This document shows, in pieces, positions 10,800 to 21,898 of a stretch of DNA of 47,036 nt (positions are counted from its first letter, which is position 1; each line of letters starts with the position of its first letter). Below the pieces are notes generated by a model, which was given only the letters and a program-made list of their open reading frames with translations, did not search any database and was not told the origin of the DNA. The stretch is from Silene noctiflora. Its lineage: Eukaryota > Streptophyta > Magnoliopsida > Caryophyllales > Caryophyllaceae. A program made the position numbers and the translations under genes. The DNA is taken from assembly GCA_009801015.1 (NCBI GenBank), contig VHZZ01000529.1, positions 88,377-135,412 of the forward strand, read 5' to 3'.

Positions 10800-12516
10800 T
10801 GTAACACCCCGATTATCCGGCCAAGATAATCGAAGCGTTACCATCCCGGTTGCCGAGGTAGTGTTTCAAAACTCCAATTAAAAGAACCTTTTAAAATAAT
10901 AAATGTTTAGTGATTACAAAAGACGTAAATAATAAATACAATTCGTCTAACTACAACCTCTATCTCATATCTACAACTCGACTCCATCTCGTAGCGCGGC
11001 CTCATATCCCGAATGCAAAATCAACCTGAAATTAACCTGCTCCTCATATGATCGAAAATATTATATGGATCGACACAGGTCACCCCGAAAATAGGTGACA
11101 ATTTACACATAGGCACAAACGGTCTGTTTCGATAATATAACATATAAAACACGACCAATGAAATGCAACTAAGCAGTGCAAAAACTCAATACATGGGACA
11201 CAATCTCCAACTCCACCACACCGGTACCGGGACACACCCAAACGTACCCAACCACACCACACTGGTACCAGGACACACCCAGACCTACCCACAACCCGGA
11301 CCGCAGCCCGTACAAAGGTACTCTGGACACACCGGTGGTATCGGGCCCGAGAGCGACTCGGATCCTCTGCCAGACGACGTGACTCAACCTCACGTGTCCC
11401 TCCATAACTCAAGCTATTAATGTGCACATCCCTCTTGGAATGGGAAGCTCCAAGAGGCGATCCGCTACGGTCTCCCAACCGCCTTCCGTCTCCAATACCA
11501 CAATCACACCGCCACCATCAACCTCCAATAAGAATACGACTCATACGAATGAAATCATAATACAAAACCGGTTACAATCCCCTTATCCGACACATTACCA
11601 ACAAATCATGATTAAGCTATGTATCAAAAAACAATTCTCAAGACAACACAATCCATGCCATATAAAATGCAATCCCGACTCATACATGACTCTGCATCAA
11701 CCATAATCATCATATAAATGCAAGGCTACTCATCAATGCAACCGAATGATAAATGCACATAAAAACTATTTACAATACCGAAACTGAGTAGGATTAACCT
11801 ACCTTTTAGCATTCTCCAACGAGCTACACAATCCAACTCGATTTCGTCTCATAAAACCGTCTCATACTACAATAATCATGTAATAACTATCACAAATCAT
11901 CCTACACTATAATACAACACAAAACTCCTTATTACTACCCATTAATTACCCATATGCTAACAATAATTACTAATTAAGAAACCTAATTGAAAACCCCCAA
12001 AATTAGGGTTCATAAGACTACAAAGAGGATAGATCTCAACTTACAAGGTGGATGGAATGGATATCAAGGTCAACAATCCCTTAGGCTAAACTTGAATCCC
12101 ATGTAAAAGTGTTTATGAGGGTTTTAGAGAGAAGAGAGAGAATTTGGAGAGATAAGGAAGAAGATAGAATGAAATAGGAGAAAAGGGGTTTGCGGGTTCT
12201 TAAAACTCGTCTGAACATCTCACTCGATCGAGTGAGCAGTTCACTCGGCCGAGTGCCACCTACTCAGTCGAGTGCCACCTACTCAGTCGAGTGAACTACT
12301 CACTCGGTCTAGTCAACTCCACTAGGTCGAGTAAACCCTCTACTCGGCCGAGTTCACTCTACTCGGTCTACTACAGGGTTACTCGGTCCATCTCCAAACT
12401 TCACTAGGTCTAGACTAAGCTCTATTTGGTCTAGTGTAAGTTCCAAACTTAATCTCGTTTGGCTCTCACGCATCCCAAGGCTTCCCGTACGGATGACAAA
12501 ATATCCGGGTATTACA
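10800..12516. mobile_element. Nested LTR-like element of the same family (1.7 kb)
   Basis: Starts TGTAACACCCCGATTATCCG and ends ATCCGGGTATTACA. The flanks are GTACA on the left and GTACT on the right, an imperfect 5-bp duplication. Deleting this segment restores the outer element: its left part ends CGAGATAGTGTAC and its right part continues TTCACAGAAAC, parallel to CGAGGTAGTGTTTC in the inner copy. It shares the AATGTGCACATCCCTCTT block and the palindrome array with the outer copy. The short ORFs inside are not convincing genes. Confidence 0.68.
12220..12405. repeat. Array of CTCGRYCGAG-type palindromes (inner LTR)
   Basis: About ten degenerate 12-mers of the form ACTCGGNCGAGT are spaced by 6-20 bases. 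Clear members are CACTCGATCGAGTG at 12220 and CACTCGGCCGAGTG just after it. Others are decayed to TCGGTCTAGT or TAGGTCGAGT. Confidence 0.85.
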
Positions 12517-13582
12517 GTACTTCACAGAAACAATAATGAAACATAACTAAAGATTTACTTATTAAAAGGTTACAAGTCTCCAAAATCTAAATACAAAACA
12601 AAATCCCCAAAAGTGACAAAGTGTACACAACGACACGCGAAAGCTAACTACGAAAGACCGATGATGGCTCCGCCCTTCCAAACCCCGCAGCAACATCAAC
12701 AGCAACAATCATCACCACCTTCTAAGTCAACTGCTTACCATCCCCGAATGGATCACCGCAGTTTTCAAAACTAACATGGGGTCAGTCAACTGTACAATAA
12801 TATGAAAGGCATCACAAATGTAGACAATCAGAATGATCACAACCACCATCACCATCTCCATCACCACACCTATTAGTAACTGACTACACACCGAAGTGTG
12901 TAGCCCTGCCAGTGGAGACCGCAGCCTTACCACCAAAATCTCGCTCCGAAGAGCGAACCCAGTTCTTTAATGTGCACATCCCTCTTACGCTGAGTGAACG
13001 CAAGAGGCGGACAATGGGGTGAGACCACCTCTCACAATGGCTCACAACACAACAATCACCCAACACCAACAACCACCACCAACGCCACCACCACACCACC
13101 GCCACAGTATAGATCAATCACAACAATAATTACAAAGACCGTCACATTGTATCACATATAATTCTACAATCAACTGAGTAGGGAAAACCTTACCTGACAA
13201 GGAAATCCGATCACCACAGTACAGATCTAAAAGGCTTCTTCTACGAAATCTCCTCCTAGAATACAATAAAGCAATCAATTCAGCAAACAAGACAATTCTA
13301 ACCCAAAACCCCCAATTACACAAACTAGGGTTCTAACAATCAAATATCAAAACCATAAAATACTATACAAAAGACTTACCCTGGTGATTACAAAAACAAC
13401 GGTGTGAAAAACCCTCAAAAAGGATAAAGTTAGAGCCTTGGATCGATAGGAATAGAAGAGAGCAGTTCTACGTTGATTTAGTTTGTGAAAATGGTGTTTA
13501 AGAAATGTTTTAAAGCTAAAAAGACGATTACACTGCTTCTCGTTCTATTTATATCAAACCGCGGAAAAACCCGTAACGGACC
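12517..13582. other. Right-hand body of the outer LTR-like element
   Basis: Sequence of the outer element between the nested copy and its own palindrome array. It contains CA-rich text rich in ACCACC near 12710-12870 and 13040-13110 and a TTACCTGAC segment near 13191. ORFs here are short, on both strands, and lack any domain signature. Confidence 0.5.
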
Positions 13583-13770
13583 GGACACTCGGCTGAGTAC
13601 GAGTCATTCGACTGAGTAAGCCACACTCGACCGAGTGCAAGACACTCGATCGAGTACGCCTCACTCGAGCGAGTGCTAACACACTCGTTCGAGTTCATAA
13701 CTTACAGAACACTGACACACCGCTCACAACGGCTACTCGGTCGAGTACCCGCTACTCGGCCGAGTAGCCT
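13583..13770. repeat. Array of CTCGRYCGAG-type palindromes (outer LTR)
   Basis: At least eight palindromic 12-mers, such as ACTCGACCGAGTG, ACTCGATCGAGTA, ACTCGAGCGAGTG, ACTCGTTCGAGTT and ACTCGGCCGAGTA, alternate with short spacers. The array sits at the same relative place as in the nested copy. Confidence 0.88.
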
Positions 13771-14064
13771 AAAGCCACAAAACCGATGTATTACACTTAG
13801 CATAATGAAGGTCCAAGTTGCGCATAGCTATTCTAATTAGTTTGCTGCTTAGTTTTAATTACAAGCAAAAGGTAGCAATACTACAAAATATATGCAGTTG
13901 GCATCATACAAGTTCAGTAGTTTAACAAATTGTTCAAGTGAAAACTTAGTGCACCAAAATATTAAAATAACAGGCCATTATCGTTAGATAGTGCTTATAT
14001 GCCTGTGTTCAGCTGGGTTGTTCCTTAGTTACTGTAAGGAAGAAGTGCAGATGGAGAAGCTTCA

Positions 14065-15050
14065 TTAACTTTCTTTGTCTTCTTTTTGGGGATTTGTGAT
14101 AGTGGTAGACTTAGGATAACATTTTCGTTTGATTCGTGTTTTTGCGGAAGTAGTTGTATCAATGAAAAAATTAGAAGATGGAGGTTCATCATTGACCATC
14201 ACTGATGCTGTTTCTGGAGGAGTAGTAATGTCAGTGCTTGCAGAAAGGACAAGAGAGTTGTCTGTTCCATGATGGTATTGTTGAAAGCTGTTTGCAGTTT
14301 ACGGTTGTGCAAGAACATCTTTAGATGTTTCATTTTTTGGAGCATCGCCATCTTCACCATCAATAATCACACGCTTCACTACCCACTGCAAAATATTATT
14401 TATTGAAAGTGTCGTAGCTGGGCCAACTTGAACTTTGAAAGGAGTGAGCCGAAGCAACTCTTGGACTGCTGAAAAGGCATGTTCATCATCCTGTAAGGTA
14501 CTTAGATGTATGTGAAAATGTAAATGCTAGCTTAGTAGCTCATCAGATGTATGTCAAGTTGCAAATGCTAACTTCGTAGCTCAAGTTATGTGCTGATAGA
14601 CTTACAGTTTGCTTCATGTAGAATATGTCAGATGCCGACATTCTAAACAGATTTTTAGTAGATGTTCCAGTTACATCCGATATCTCGCGGTTGAATGTAA
14701 TCCTATAATATGTTTTGTCTATGACTAAGTTTTTTTATAAATAAGTTCTCAAAGCAGGAATTTATCTAATTCAATTATCAGTTGTTGTATTAGCTTGAGC
14801 AGGATTATGTTTTTTTATCCTTTTCTTCTTTTGAAACTGTTGATAAAGTATGAAAGTATTGTATGTCTTACTTTAGGGATGGGGTACAATCAGGCTTAGA
14901 GCAGGTACTGCAAGTGTATGTACTCCCCAGTGGGATGTCGGAGCGTTTACCACATTTTGAACATCCCATGTATGCATTCATCTTATGGAACTCCGCATTT
15001 GGAATAGTTACTTCTAACCAGTGTCTTTCATCTTGCAGTGCTGATTTAGC
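14065..15050 (-). pseudogene. RPA70-like single-strand DNA-binding protein, 5'-truncated, one in-frame stop
   Basis: Three exons join in frame: 15050-14872, 14702-14606 and 14490-14065, with AG acceptors and GTAAG-type donors. Exon 1 encodes a zinc ribbon, MGCSKCGKR then YTCSTC (C-x2-C and C-x2-C), within the third OB fold (DBD-C) of replication protein A large subunits. Exon 2 (ITFNREISDVTGTSTKNL and on to IFYMKQT) continues that fold. Exon 3 runs from DDEHAF through WVVKRVIID to a basic tail TRIKRKC. A TAA at 14301-14299 interrupts exon 3, yet the same frame stays open for 77 more codons to a natural-looking stop at 14067-14065. The N-terminal OB folds were not found upstream. Plant genomes carry many RPA-like genes, some spread by Helitrons; a captured or degraded copy is the likeliest reading. 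Two-exon use ending at the TAA is the alternative. Confidence 0.68.
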
Positions 15051-15915
15051 CTGTATATAGTATAAGGGACTTGCCTCAGTGGATGCATAAATATTGAACT
15101 CAAGTATAACCAGCCTTTGAATATGTTCTTATTCTTTCAGAGTCACCAAACTAAGTTACTCAGAAAAGCATTTTGCTATCAGATCTCACTTTAGCCTACA
15201 TATAGTTTGGCATCAGCAACCTGGTCTAACACGCGGTTATAATGATATTGCTTTTATGACATTACCTGGCTGTTAGTTGTTGCTGGTGAGCACTTTTAAT
15301 TAGAAATGACTAAACCACCTAAGGATCAGACTACCGAACAGATAGAATTTGAATGGAATAGAAAGGTACCCTACGAATAAGCTAACGTCTTGAATGATAT
15401 GATTATAGAAAAAGAGAAAATTAAGACTCGTATTTGGTCGCTCTATTGCAAAGTTCTTATCAAACACTTTATAAAGGAAAATACACATTATGGCTTACAG
15501 AGTCCCAATCTTCAGACTATAGTCTAGACCAATGCCTGCCAAAATTTGATAACTAAATAATTAGGTGCAATAAAAAATAAGAAATAAGCAGCAAAATGAT
15601 ATGTTTCAATTATGAATACAGAGATTTTCGGCTCTCTATGATATCACATATTTCACCAATGATCAAAGACAACATGAAAATGCAAATGAAATTCTAGATC
15701 AATGAAATTATACCTAAGAAATAATAAGGTGGTCAGGTATTCTACTCCGGATTATTGATTGGTGGGTTTCGTTCTAGGGTGTTTCGTCGACTAAAATCGT
15801 CTCAGTCCAAACATCTTAGATGTTATCTTCTTCTAAATCTATGGTTAATTGATTTTTGTTCATCTGTTATTTCGTGTGTTTATCTAATACTCTTATTGTT
15901 TTATGTATTATCTAT
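15051..15915. other. Region upstream of the RPA-like fragment, no gene seen
   Basis: I looked on the minus strand for the missing N-terminal OB-fold exons of the RPA-like gene and saw none. A plus-strand ORF at 15755-15964 (69 codons) begins basic and becomes hydrophobic but has no recognisable family. Confidence 0.4.
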
Positions 15916-16143
15916 TGCTTTGTACCAAAATAACAATTTCGTTGTTCAAAATGCACCATGCTAAATTTCGAAAAATTTAATGCTGATCTTTTGCGATGTT
16001 GAGGCATGAGTGTGTCAAAAACAGGACTATCTACGCCCATCCCCATTGCATTAAGACCTACCTTTGTCCACGTAAACGACCGCACCTGTTGTGGCAGATG
16101 CCAAGAATGCAGCTTTACCTGAACTCATTCCTCCTCGCTCCAT
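15916..16143 (-). pseudogene. Possible degraded small gene, not recognised
   Basis: From ATG at 16143 the minus strand reads MERGGMSSGKAAFLASATTG and on to VVYVDKG, then hits a stop. After a shift of reading frame at that point it continues VGLNAMGMGVDSPVFDTLMP and on to QHRKRSAL before a stop at 15916. The donor-like AAAG-GTAGGT at the break is an alternative to a frameshift. Both parts have protein-like composition, but I cannot name the family, so this is a weak call. Confidence 0.2.
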
Positions 16144-17061
16144 GCCTGTATAACATGGCATAGATACGAGTGTTGGGGTAGACTAAGCTGTAGTTTTGGA
16201 TAACATAAACAGAATCCGGAAAACAGCGTACCCAGGAATAATCCTCTCAGACGTCAGAAGCAATTTAGGTTGAAACGGGATTGGGTTACGACATTAACTT
16301 TGTTGAGGTTGAAGTTGAAAGGGAGTTTTAAGGTCAATGAATGTTCATCCTAGGGCTATTATAAAACCGTATCGTATCCGGAAATTCGTATAATTAAATT
16401 CTTATAGCGTATCGGATACGTGTAATAAAATCGTATCGTATAATTTTGTTCAGCCCTATCATACACCATTTCACAGCAATGGTGTTTTTAACCGGGTTTA
16501 TAGGGTTCAATTGAACCCCCACGAAAAAAAAAATATTAATACAGTATAATACAACATTACCGAATTGGTAGTGACCAAATGGTAAATGCATATTAGTTCA
16601 AACCAAACCGTATAATCAAAACCCCATCAGTGAAATCCTAAAACCGCCTCTATTCACAACTTAATAGAATAATGCATCGAAACTTTTACGTTACTTAATA
16701 GTTTAAAATCACTAGCAAAGTTCGAGGATATATCTTTATAACTTAGGATTTTAAAGAGCTACAATATAACCTAGACAAATTGATAATCAAGGCTGAAAAG
16801 TTGCTATTCTCTAATTTCATTTGATGTATTTCTTTTGGCCCGATTTACTTGATTGATTGCCTTCTTTGCATTTGCTAATCATGCTCAAAATAACTTCTAT
16901 ACGTTTGATAAAAATATTCCTCATAAAAAAATACGTAAGAAATCTATTGAATGACAACGAATAAGTTATAAAGTTTGTATTTGAGACGGTTCTGTGTGCT
17001 CCATCAACACAACTTTGTAATCATGAAATTTTTTCATGTGTATAAATACATAACAATTACA
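16144..17061. other. Intergenic, no gene seen
   Basis: AT-rich sequence. TATCGTATCGTATAA-like and CGTATCGGATACG-like words cluster at about 16365-16445. No coding or clear transposon structure was found. Confidence 0.4.
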
Positions 17062-17345
17062 TGTGAGAAAATAAGATCACTAATTAGATCTCAACCATTA
17101 CTTTTAAATTTTGGTTGAGATAAGCTTCTCACATGGTATCAAAGTGTAACCGAACGATAGTATGTTCAAACTTCACCGCCGCTCTTTTATATCTAAGTGA
17201 AATAAGCATCGGGTATGAAGAGGCCTACAATTTATCCACACTTCGAAGCCTAAAGGGAATTCGTGAAAGGGGGATGTTAAAATATAAAATCATTGATTAA
17301 GTCTTAAACTCTCAACCATCCCCTTACTTCAAACGGGTCATTTTG
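17062..17345 (+). mobile_element. TRIM-like mini LTR retrotransposon
   Basis: A short left LTR (17062-17133) begins TGTGAGAAAATAAG and ends CTTCTCACA. It is followed at once by TGGTATCAAAG, close to the initiator-Met tRNA primer-binding site TGGTATCAGAG. A polypurine tract GAAAGGGGGA (17265-17274) precedes TGTTAAAATATAAAATC, which aligns with the start of the left LTR; both LTRs contain CTCAACCAT. The internal part is about 140 bp and has no ORF. The right end is diverged and its coordinate is approximate. Confidence 0.6.
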
Positions 17346-19201
17346 CTTTGAAACAATAAGAAGGAATTTTGTAACCATTTTACAGCCAAATGTGATCGCT
17401 ATTGAAAAACAAGTTACCGTAAACTATAACATCAGCTGTACCATTATAGTTACATATAATTATAAAATGGTCACATATGTCCTCTAAAATTTCAAACGAA
17501 AAGTGATCGTCTGAAACCAGAATTTGTCTGCGCATTGTGGTACCTTTCTCTCCACGAGCCATCGACGCAAATTGTTCTATTACACTCGTTACAATTTGTG
17601 ACTCATCTAATTGTAGAGAGTCACTGAGTTACAAGTGTTCTCTAGTCTCAACCAATCAAGCTCTTACTGTTAAATTATCTATCATATTCTTATTTCATGT
17701 AAAAATACAGTAAAAGTTTTTGTCAAAGTCTTTATCAAATCGATCTTTAACCTTCGATAAGTTTCTAAAAGACGTGGAACAACCTCTGTTATTAATCAAA
17801 ATATAATGCATGATAAAATCTACAGTATATATTTAATGTACTCGTACTTGCTAACATTTAGTTGGTGTCGGATGATTGGTAGCTTGATCGCCATGTAAGA
17901 AAATCATTAAAATTTTATAAAACGTGTATGATTGTCAAGAAAACGGGAAAATTAACTACGAAATATATTGAAACAACGAAAAAAGAATGAAGTTAATAAT
18001 GTTTAAATTAAACCCGAGTGACATTCGTTGATATGTTAAATATTATAAATAGTAATTTACGTGTAATATTATTCGGGGTAAGCATTTGTATAACTATATA
18101 TATTCCTGAAACCAAGAGACTTTAATGTAATTAAAGAAATCGATACAAATTAATTATATTATATAGTTTTTAATTTATAGCATTGTGTGATAAACCCGAT
18201 TAAGAGATTTTAATGTAAATATTATATAGTTTTGGACTTTGGTTAAATTATAATATATAATATAAAGATGCCTTGGTGAAGAAAATTTATGGGAATTACA
18301 TTAAATTAAAGTAATTATATTTAGAGAACACAATAATAGGGTGATTTTCCTTAAAATTAACATGCCTCACTTATGGTATTAATTAGTATCATCATATAAT
18401 TATACGTTAAATTAAAATTTAAATACCCTCCTTAAGAAAATTTTCCTTAAAGATGGTAATTGTATAAAATAGATAAATAATATGTTTTGCAAGTAAAAGT
18501 AAGAACAACGGATAATGAAATTAACATTATTAAATGCGGGAATAGTGAAAGAAACGATAATGACGCAGGGAGTAGTGAAAGTAATAATAGTCACATCAAA
18601 TGTATTGAAAATAACAATAGGAACAACGGAAAAAGTATGAAAAATTAGCTTACAATTCGATTTAAGAAAAATATTTATTTATTTAAATATATATGAGTTT
18701 GATAAAATTAACGAAAATGGTTATAACCGTAAAAATAGCGTGAGTAGTCAAAGAAACAGTAGTAACCAGAGAAGTAGTGAATATAATAGTATTAACATGA
18801 TATGTCGTGAAAATAATAATATTGACTGCGGGAGTAGTGAATATGTCTTATAATTTGTTGATAAATTTTAGATTTCGGTATAAATGGTAAACGCATGAGT
18901 TAAACAAGTCTAACATAAATTTGACGATAAATCAAGGTAGCGAAAATAAAATTTAACGATAGTAGAGGTAGCCCAAGCGGAGTCGGGCAGCAAACCTAGT
19001 CATTTCAAAAACAAATACCCGTACCACTAATTGATGTAAGTTTATGCGACGAGTCTATAAATTTTACATAATTTTTCTTTGTAGATAGTTTTGAAAAGGT
19101 AATTTTGGGTTGATTTGATATTGTGTATGTAATTTGACATCCTCTGTTTTGTAAGATAACGAACTCTACTAAAACCACACTTAATTATTATTTAGGCACA
19201 A
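17346..19201. other. AT-rich intergenic region
   Basis: No gene is recognised. The stretch 18480-18850 holds many short loosely repeated AGTAGTGAAA / GGAGTAGTGAA / AACAATAATA words, suggesting a decayed tandem repeat. ORFs are chance AT-rich frames. Confidence 0.45.
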
Positions 19202-19396
19202 ATTCTTATTTACGACGGTCACTATCCGTCTTAAACTTAAGACGGATAGTGGCCTCTCACACAAATGCAAGTGGGAGGTAAGTGGGTATATCCATTTTCC
19301 ACTCACTTGCCTCCCACTTGCATTTGTGTCATTGTGTGAGAGGGTCACTATCCGTCTTAAGCTTAAGACGGATAGTGGCCGTCTTAAGTAAGACTT
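19202..19396. mobile_element. Foldback MITE, GACGGATA family
   Basis: The whole 195-bp unit is a near-perfect inverted repeat. GACGGTCACTATCCGTCTTAA on the left (quoted in part) mirrors AAGACGGATAGTGGCCGTC on the right. Each arm also contains the internal palindrome CCGTCTTAAGCTTAAGACGG or its one-base variant. The loop region includes CAAATGCAAGTGGGAGG and its inverse. Confidence 0.8.
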
Positions 19397-19549
19397 CTGT
19401 TATTTAGGTATTTCGGAGTATTACTTATTTCTTATTTCTTAAACATGTCACATGATGAACTAAGGTCTACCAACAAATGAAAAATAATTTCTATCGAAAA
19501 CGTGACCCCTTCGTCCAGTTCGATCCTTTGTTTCTCTGTCCTTCTTTAA

Positions 19550-20760
19550 CGGTCTTGCATGCAACTCAGGGTGTGTTTCCCCGACCCCTTGTCCCTCCCC
19601 CCACCCCTGGTTTGGTTACTATTTCCCTTGGTCTGTTCGTTTTGTCGTGATAGGTATAACCCATCTGTTTCGAGTCGGGATGGTTTATGTGGTTTTTTCC
19701 TTTGGACTGGTGTGGTGTTCCCCTTCCCCTCGTCCCCTTCCCCCCACCTATCAGGCCTAAGGATTGGCATAAACCATTTTTTCGGGTCGAAACTCTTGTC
19801 CTGTGTTGGGACCAATATGGTGATCCCCTTTCCCTCGTCCCCTTTCCCCCACCTATTGGCTCCTTTTTCTGTGTTTTGATGGTGCTTGTTTGAGTCTTGG
19901 TTTAGTAATCTTGTTGCATGTAAGGTTGTCTGTGTTGGTGTCGGGGTTTCCTTAGAGTTTCGATAGTGACTTTGTGTTCTGGTGTCAGCTGGCTATCTCT
20001 TGTTTGCTGGGAATGGTTTGGTGGGTCTGCCTCTTCCTTTTGGTGTGGGTCAGAGTTGGTGTGTTCTTTCCGTTTGAGGTGTCATTTGGTAGGTCGGAGT
20101 TGGGTTGGCAGTGGTGTTGGATCGGTTGGATACGGTGGTCCATCTCAAATCTTATGTTGTTGTTTTATTGCTGCTTGTTTCTTACTGTGATCCTAATAAT
20201 AATATCTAGTATAAATAATAAAAAGATGAGTTTGTGTCCGGGTCTATGTTGGATACATCCTAGGATGGTTCTCTTTTATGTTAATCGCAATGGTAACTTT
20301 ACATCTGGTTTGTGTTGTGTCCATCTCGTTTTGTGAGATGGCATTGGTTTGGGAGTTGATCAGTGTGACTTCTTTTTCGCTTTCTTTCTACTATATTACT
20401 GTCATTGGCTGTGAGATTCTTGGTCGCAGGAAAGGTGTTACAAGGTGTAGGAGATTCATCTCCTTTGGAGGCCGCTCTTTGTGGTCGGCATTCCGCCTTT
20501 CTTTTCTACGTCCTTGTGGTGTAAGTACACCTTGACTTTTCTTGGCGGTTCGGAAGACTCATTTGTTCTCGGAAGATGTGAGGCATGTAGAGAAAAGAGA
20601 GGTTGAAGTTCGTGTTCAACAGTCCGTTCACCGCCAACACGCTTTTCCTTACCAATGTATTTACCGTTTTGCTCATATGTTTAATTAGAATAAGTGCATT
20701 TGACCAAATGAGTTAAATGTCAACTGTATAAACTCTTTTTACCGCTGCCAAAAAAAAAAT
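19550..20760 (+). mobile_element. Possible LINE or other retroposon 3' part
   Basis: This block is much richer in G and C than its surroundings, has repeated CCCCTTTCCCTCGTCCCCTT-like text (19726-19860), and ends TTTACCGCTGCC followed by nine A residues at 20749-20759, typical of plant LINE tails. The plus-strand ORFs have no reverse-transcriptase motif. No target duplication was found, and the 5' limit is arbitrary. Confidence 0.35.
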
Positions 20761-21153
20761 ATATTTAATCATAAATGTACATATAAATATATAATAAATA
20801 CATAAATATCATAACCAAACTAATTGTCTTATATAACATATTTTTTTAAATTTTTAATCTTCTTTGTCTTTTAATTGTTTTGGCAATTAGGAACAAATTA
20901 ATTATTGAAAAATAAAAATTGTGATGGAAAAAGTAATAATATGAATTGTCCCATCAGATATCTATATCAAAATATTTGTGGAAGGTCACACCATATATTA
21001 ATTAAAACTAATCATTTTGTTATGTACCTTTGATTATTATTAATTCTGTCCACTAATGTCTCATTCAGCTACCAGACAGATTAGAAACTGCTAATCAAAT
21101 GTGTCCCAAAAATATATCTCTACAGTTTACAGGTAAATCACTAGAACAAGTGA
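20761..21153. other. AT-rich intergenic, no gene seen
   Basis: ATAAATATATAATAAATACA-type sequence with no coding or repeat structure beyond low complexity. Confidence 0.5.
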
Positions 21154-21332
21154 ATAAGTCTTCCTCGTGACGGATACAAGTTTGTGACAGGTCTAGTATC
21201 ACCCACTTGGTTAGATAAGACAAAAGTAAAAGTGTTTAGGGAATGACAAATAGCTTGTCTTTATCAACCCAAATGATATTATTTGACCTGTCATAAGCTT
21301 GTGACGGATATCGCCCGTCACAAATGAGAATT
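21154..21332. mobile_element. MITE, GTGACGGATA family
   Basis: The left end ATAAGTCTTCCTCGTGACGG is an imperfect inverse of the right end GCCCGTCACAAATGAGAATT. Subterminal TTTGTGACAGGTC mirrors GACCTGTCATAAGCTTG. The same family recurs at 29210-29387 and 36264-36412. Confidence 0.7.
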
Positions 21333-21620
21333 TGTTAAAACAATTTGTAGGATTAAGATGTTCATGTTACTTTCAAAAAACAAGTTGACAAGTTTACAGA
21401 AAGGGTGGTCATAACATCCCATCGGAATGTAGTTCTACAACTTAAACTACACCGAAGAGAAACTAAATTATTAAAATAATGTTCTCACGTATTGAGTGAC
21501 TAATGACTTGGTACATTTTATTGTCGGCATTATCGTCCCGCTAGAAAAACAGTTGAGCTCCTTCAAATTACTATGGTTTCACTTCATGTCGCATCCAAAT
21601 TCACCATCTCTATTAATTTC

Positions 21621-21898
21621 GGACCGGTGAACATATTTTAATAAGTAAATTACATCCATATACTTTCAAAAGACGGGACCTTAAGGGTTTTGGACCGGTT
21701 TGGTCCGGGTCTCAACCTAACCAGTCCGAGGTAAAAGGATGTCCAATTATTGGGTTCAACCGGTCGGCAGTCGGGTCTGAATTCTGATTCCGGGCCGGTG
21801 AACATATTTTATTAACTGAAATTAAATTTCGGTAGGATGGGAAATTATCCATCGCATAATTTTGACGAACTAATAAGCAAATTACATCCATTTACTTA
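21621..21898. repeat. Diverged direct repeat rich in GGACCGG
   Basis: GGACCGGTGAACATATTTTA at 21621-21640 recurs with one or two changes at 21792-21811. AATAAGTAAATTACATCCAT at 21640 recurs at 21872. The text between is rich in GGACCGG, GTCCGGG and AACCGG, similar to the repeat near the left end of the window. Confidence 0.6.

Larger units (their letters stand above)
10711..13795. mobile_element. LTR-like element (probable solo LTR) carrying a nested copy
   Basis: The element starts TGTAACACCCCC and ends GATGTATTACA, and is flanked by a perfect 5-bp target duplication CTTAG (10706-10710 and 13796-13800). Its TG...CA termini and 5-bp duplication are those of LTR retrotransposons. No gag, protease, RT or integrase coding is present, so it is best read as a solo LTR or a non-autonomous derivative. 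Removing the nested copy (10800-12516) leaves about 1.37 kb. Near its right end it carries an array of ACTCG/CGAGT palindromes. It shares ordered blocks with the nested copy, including AATGTGCACATCCCTCTT at 12969 versus 11419. Assignment to Ty3/gypsy chromoviruses is inference from the TGTAACACCC start. Confidence 0.72.

Noticed and set aside
11080..11706. ORFs of up to 132 codons on both strands
   Set aside because: They lie inside the nested LTR-like element, have low-complexity HTG/PTP or GVG repeats, and overlap in opposite directions.
19559..20535. Several overlapping plus-strand ORFs of 68-120 codons
   Set aside because: They overlap in different frames, are rich in Pro/Phe or Trp/Cys from biased base composition, and show no domain; best read as part of a retroposon-like block.
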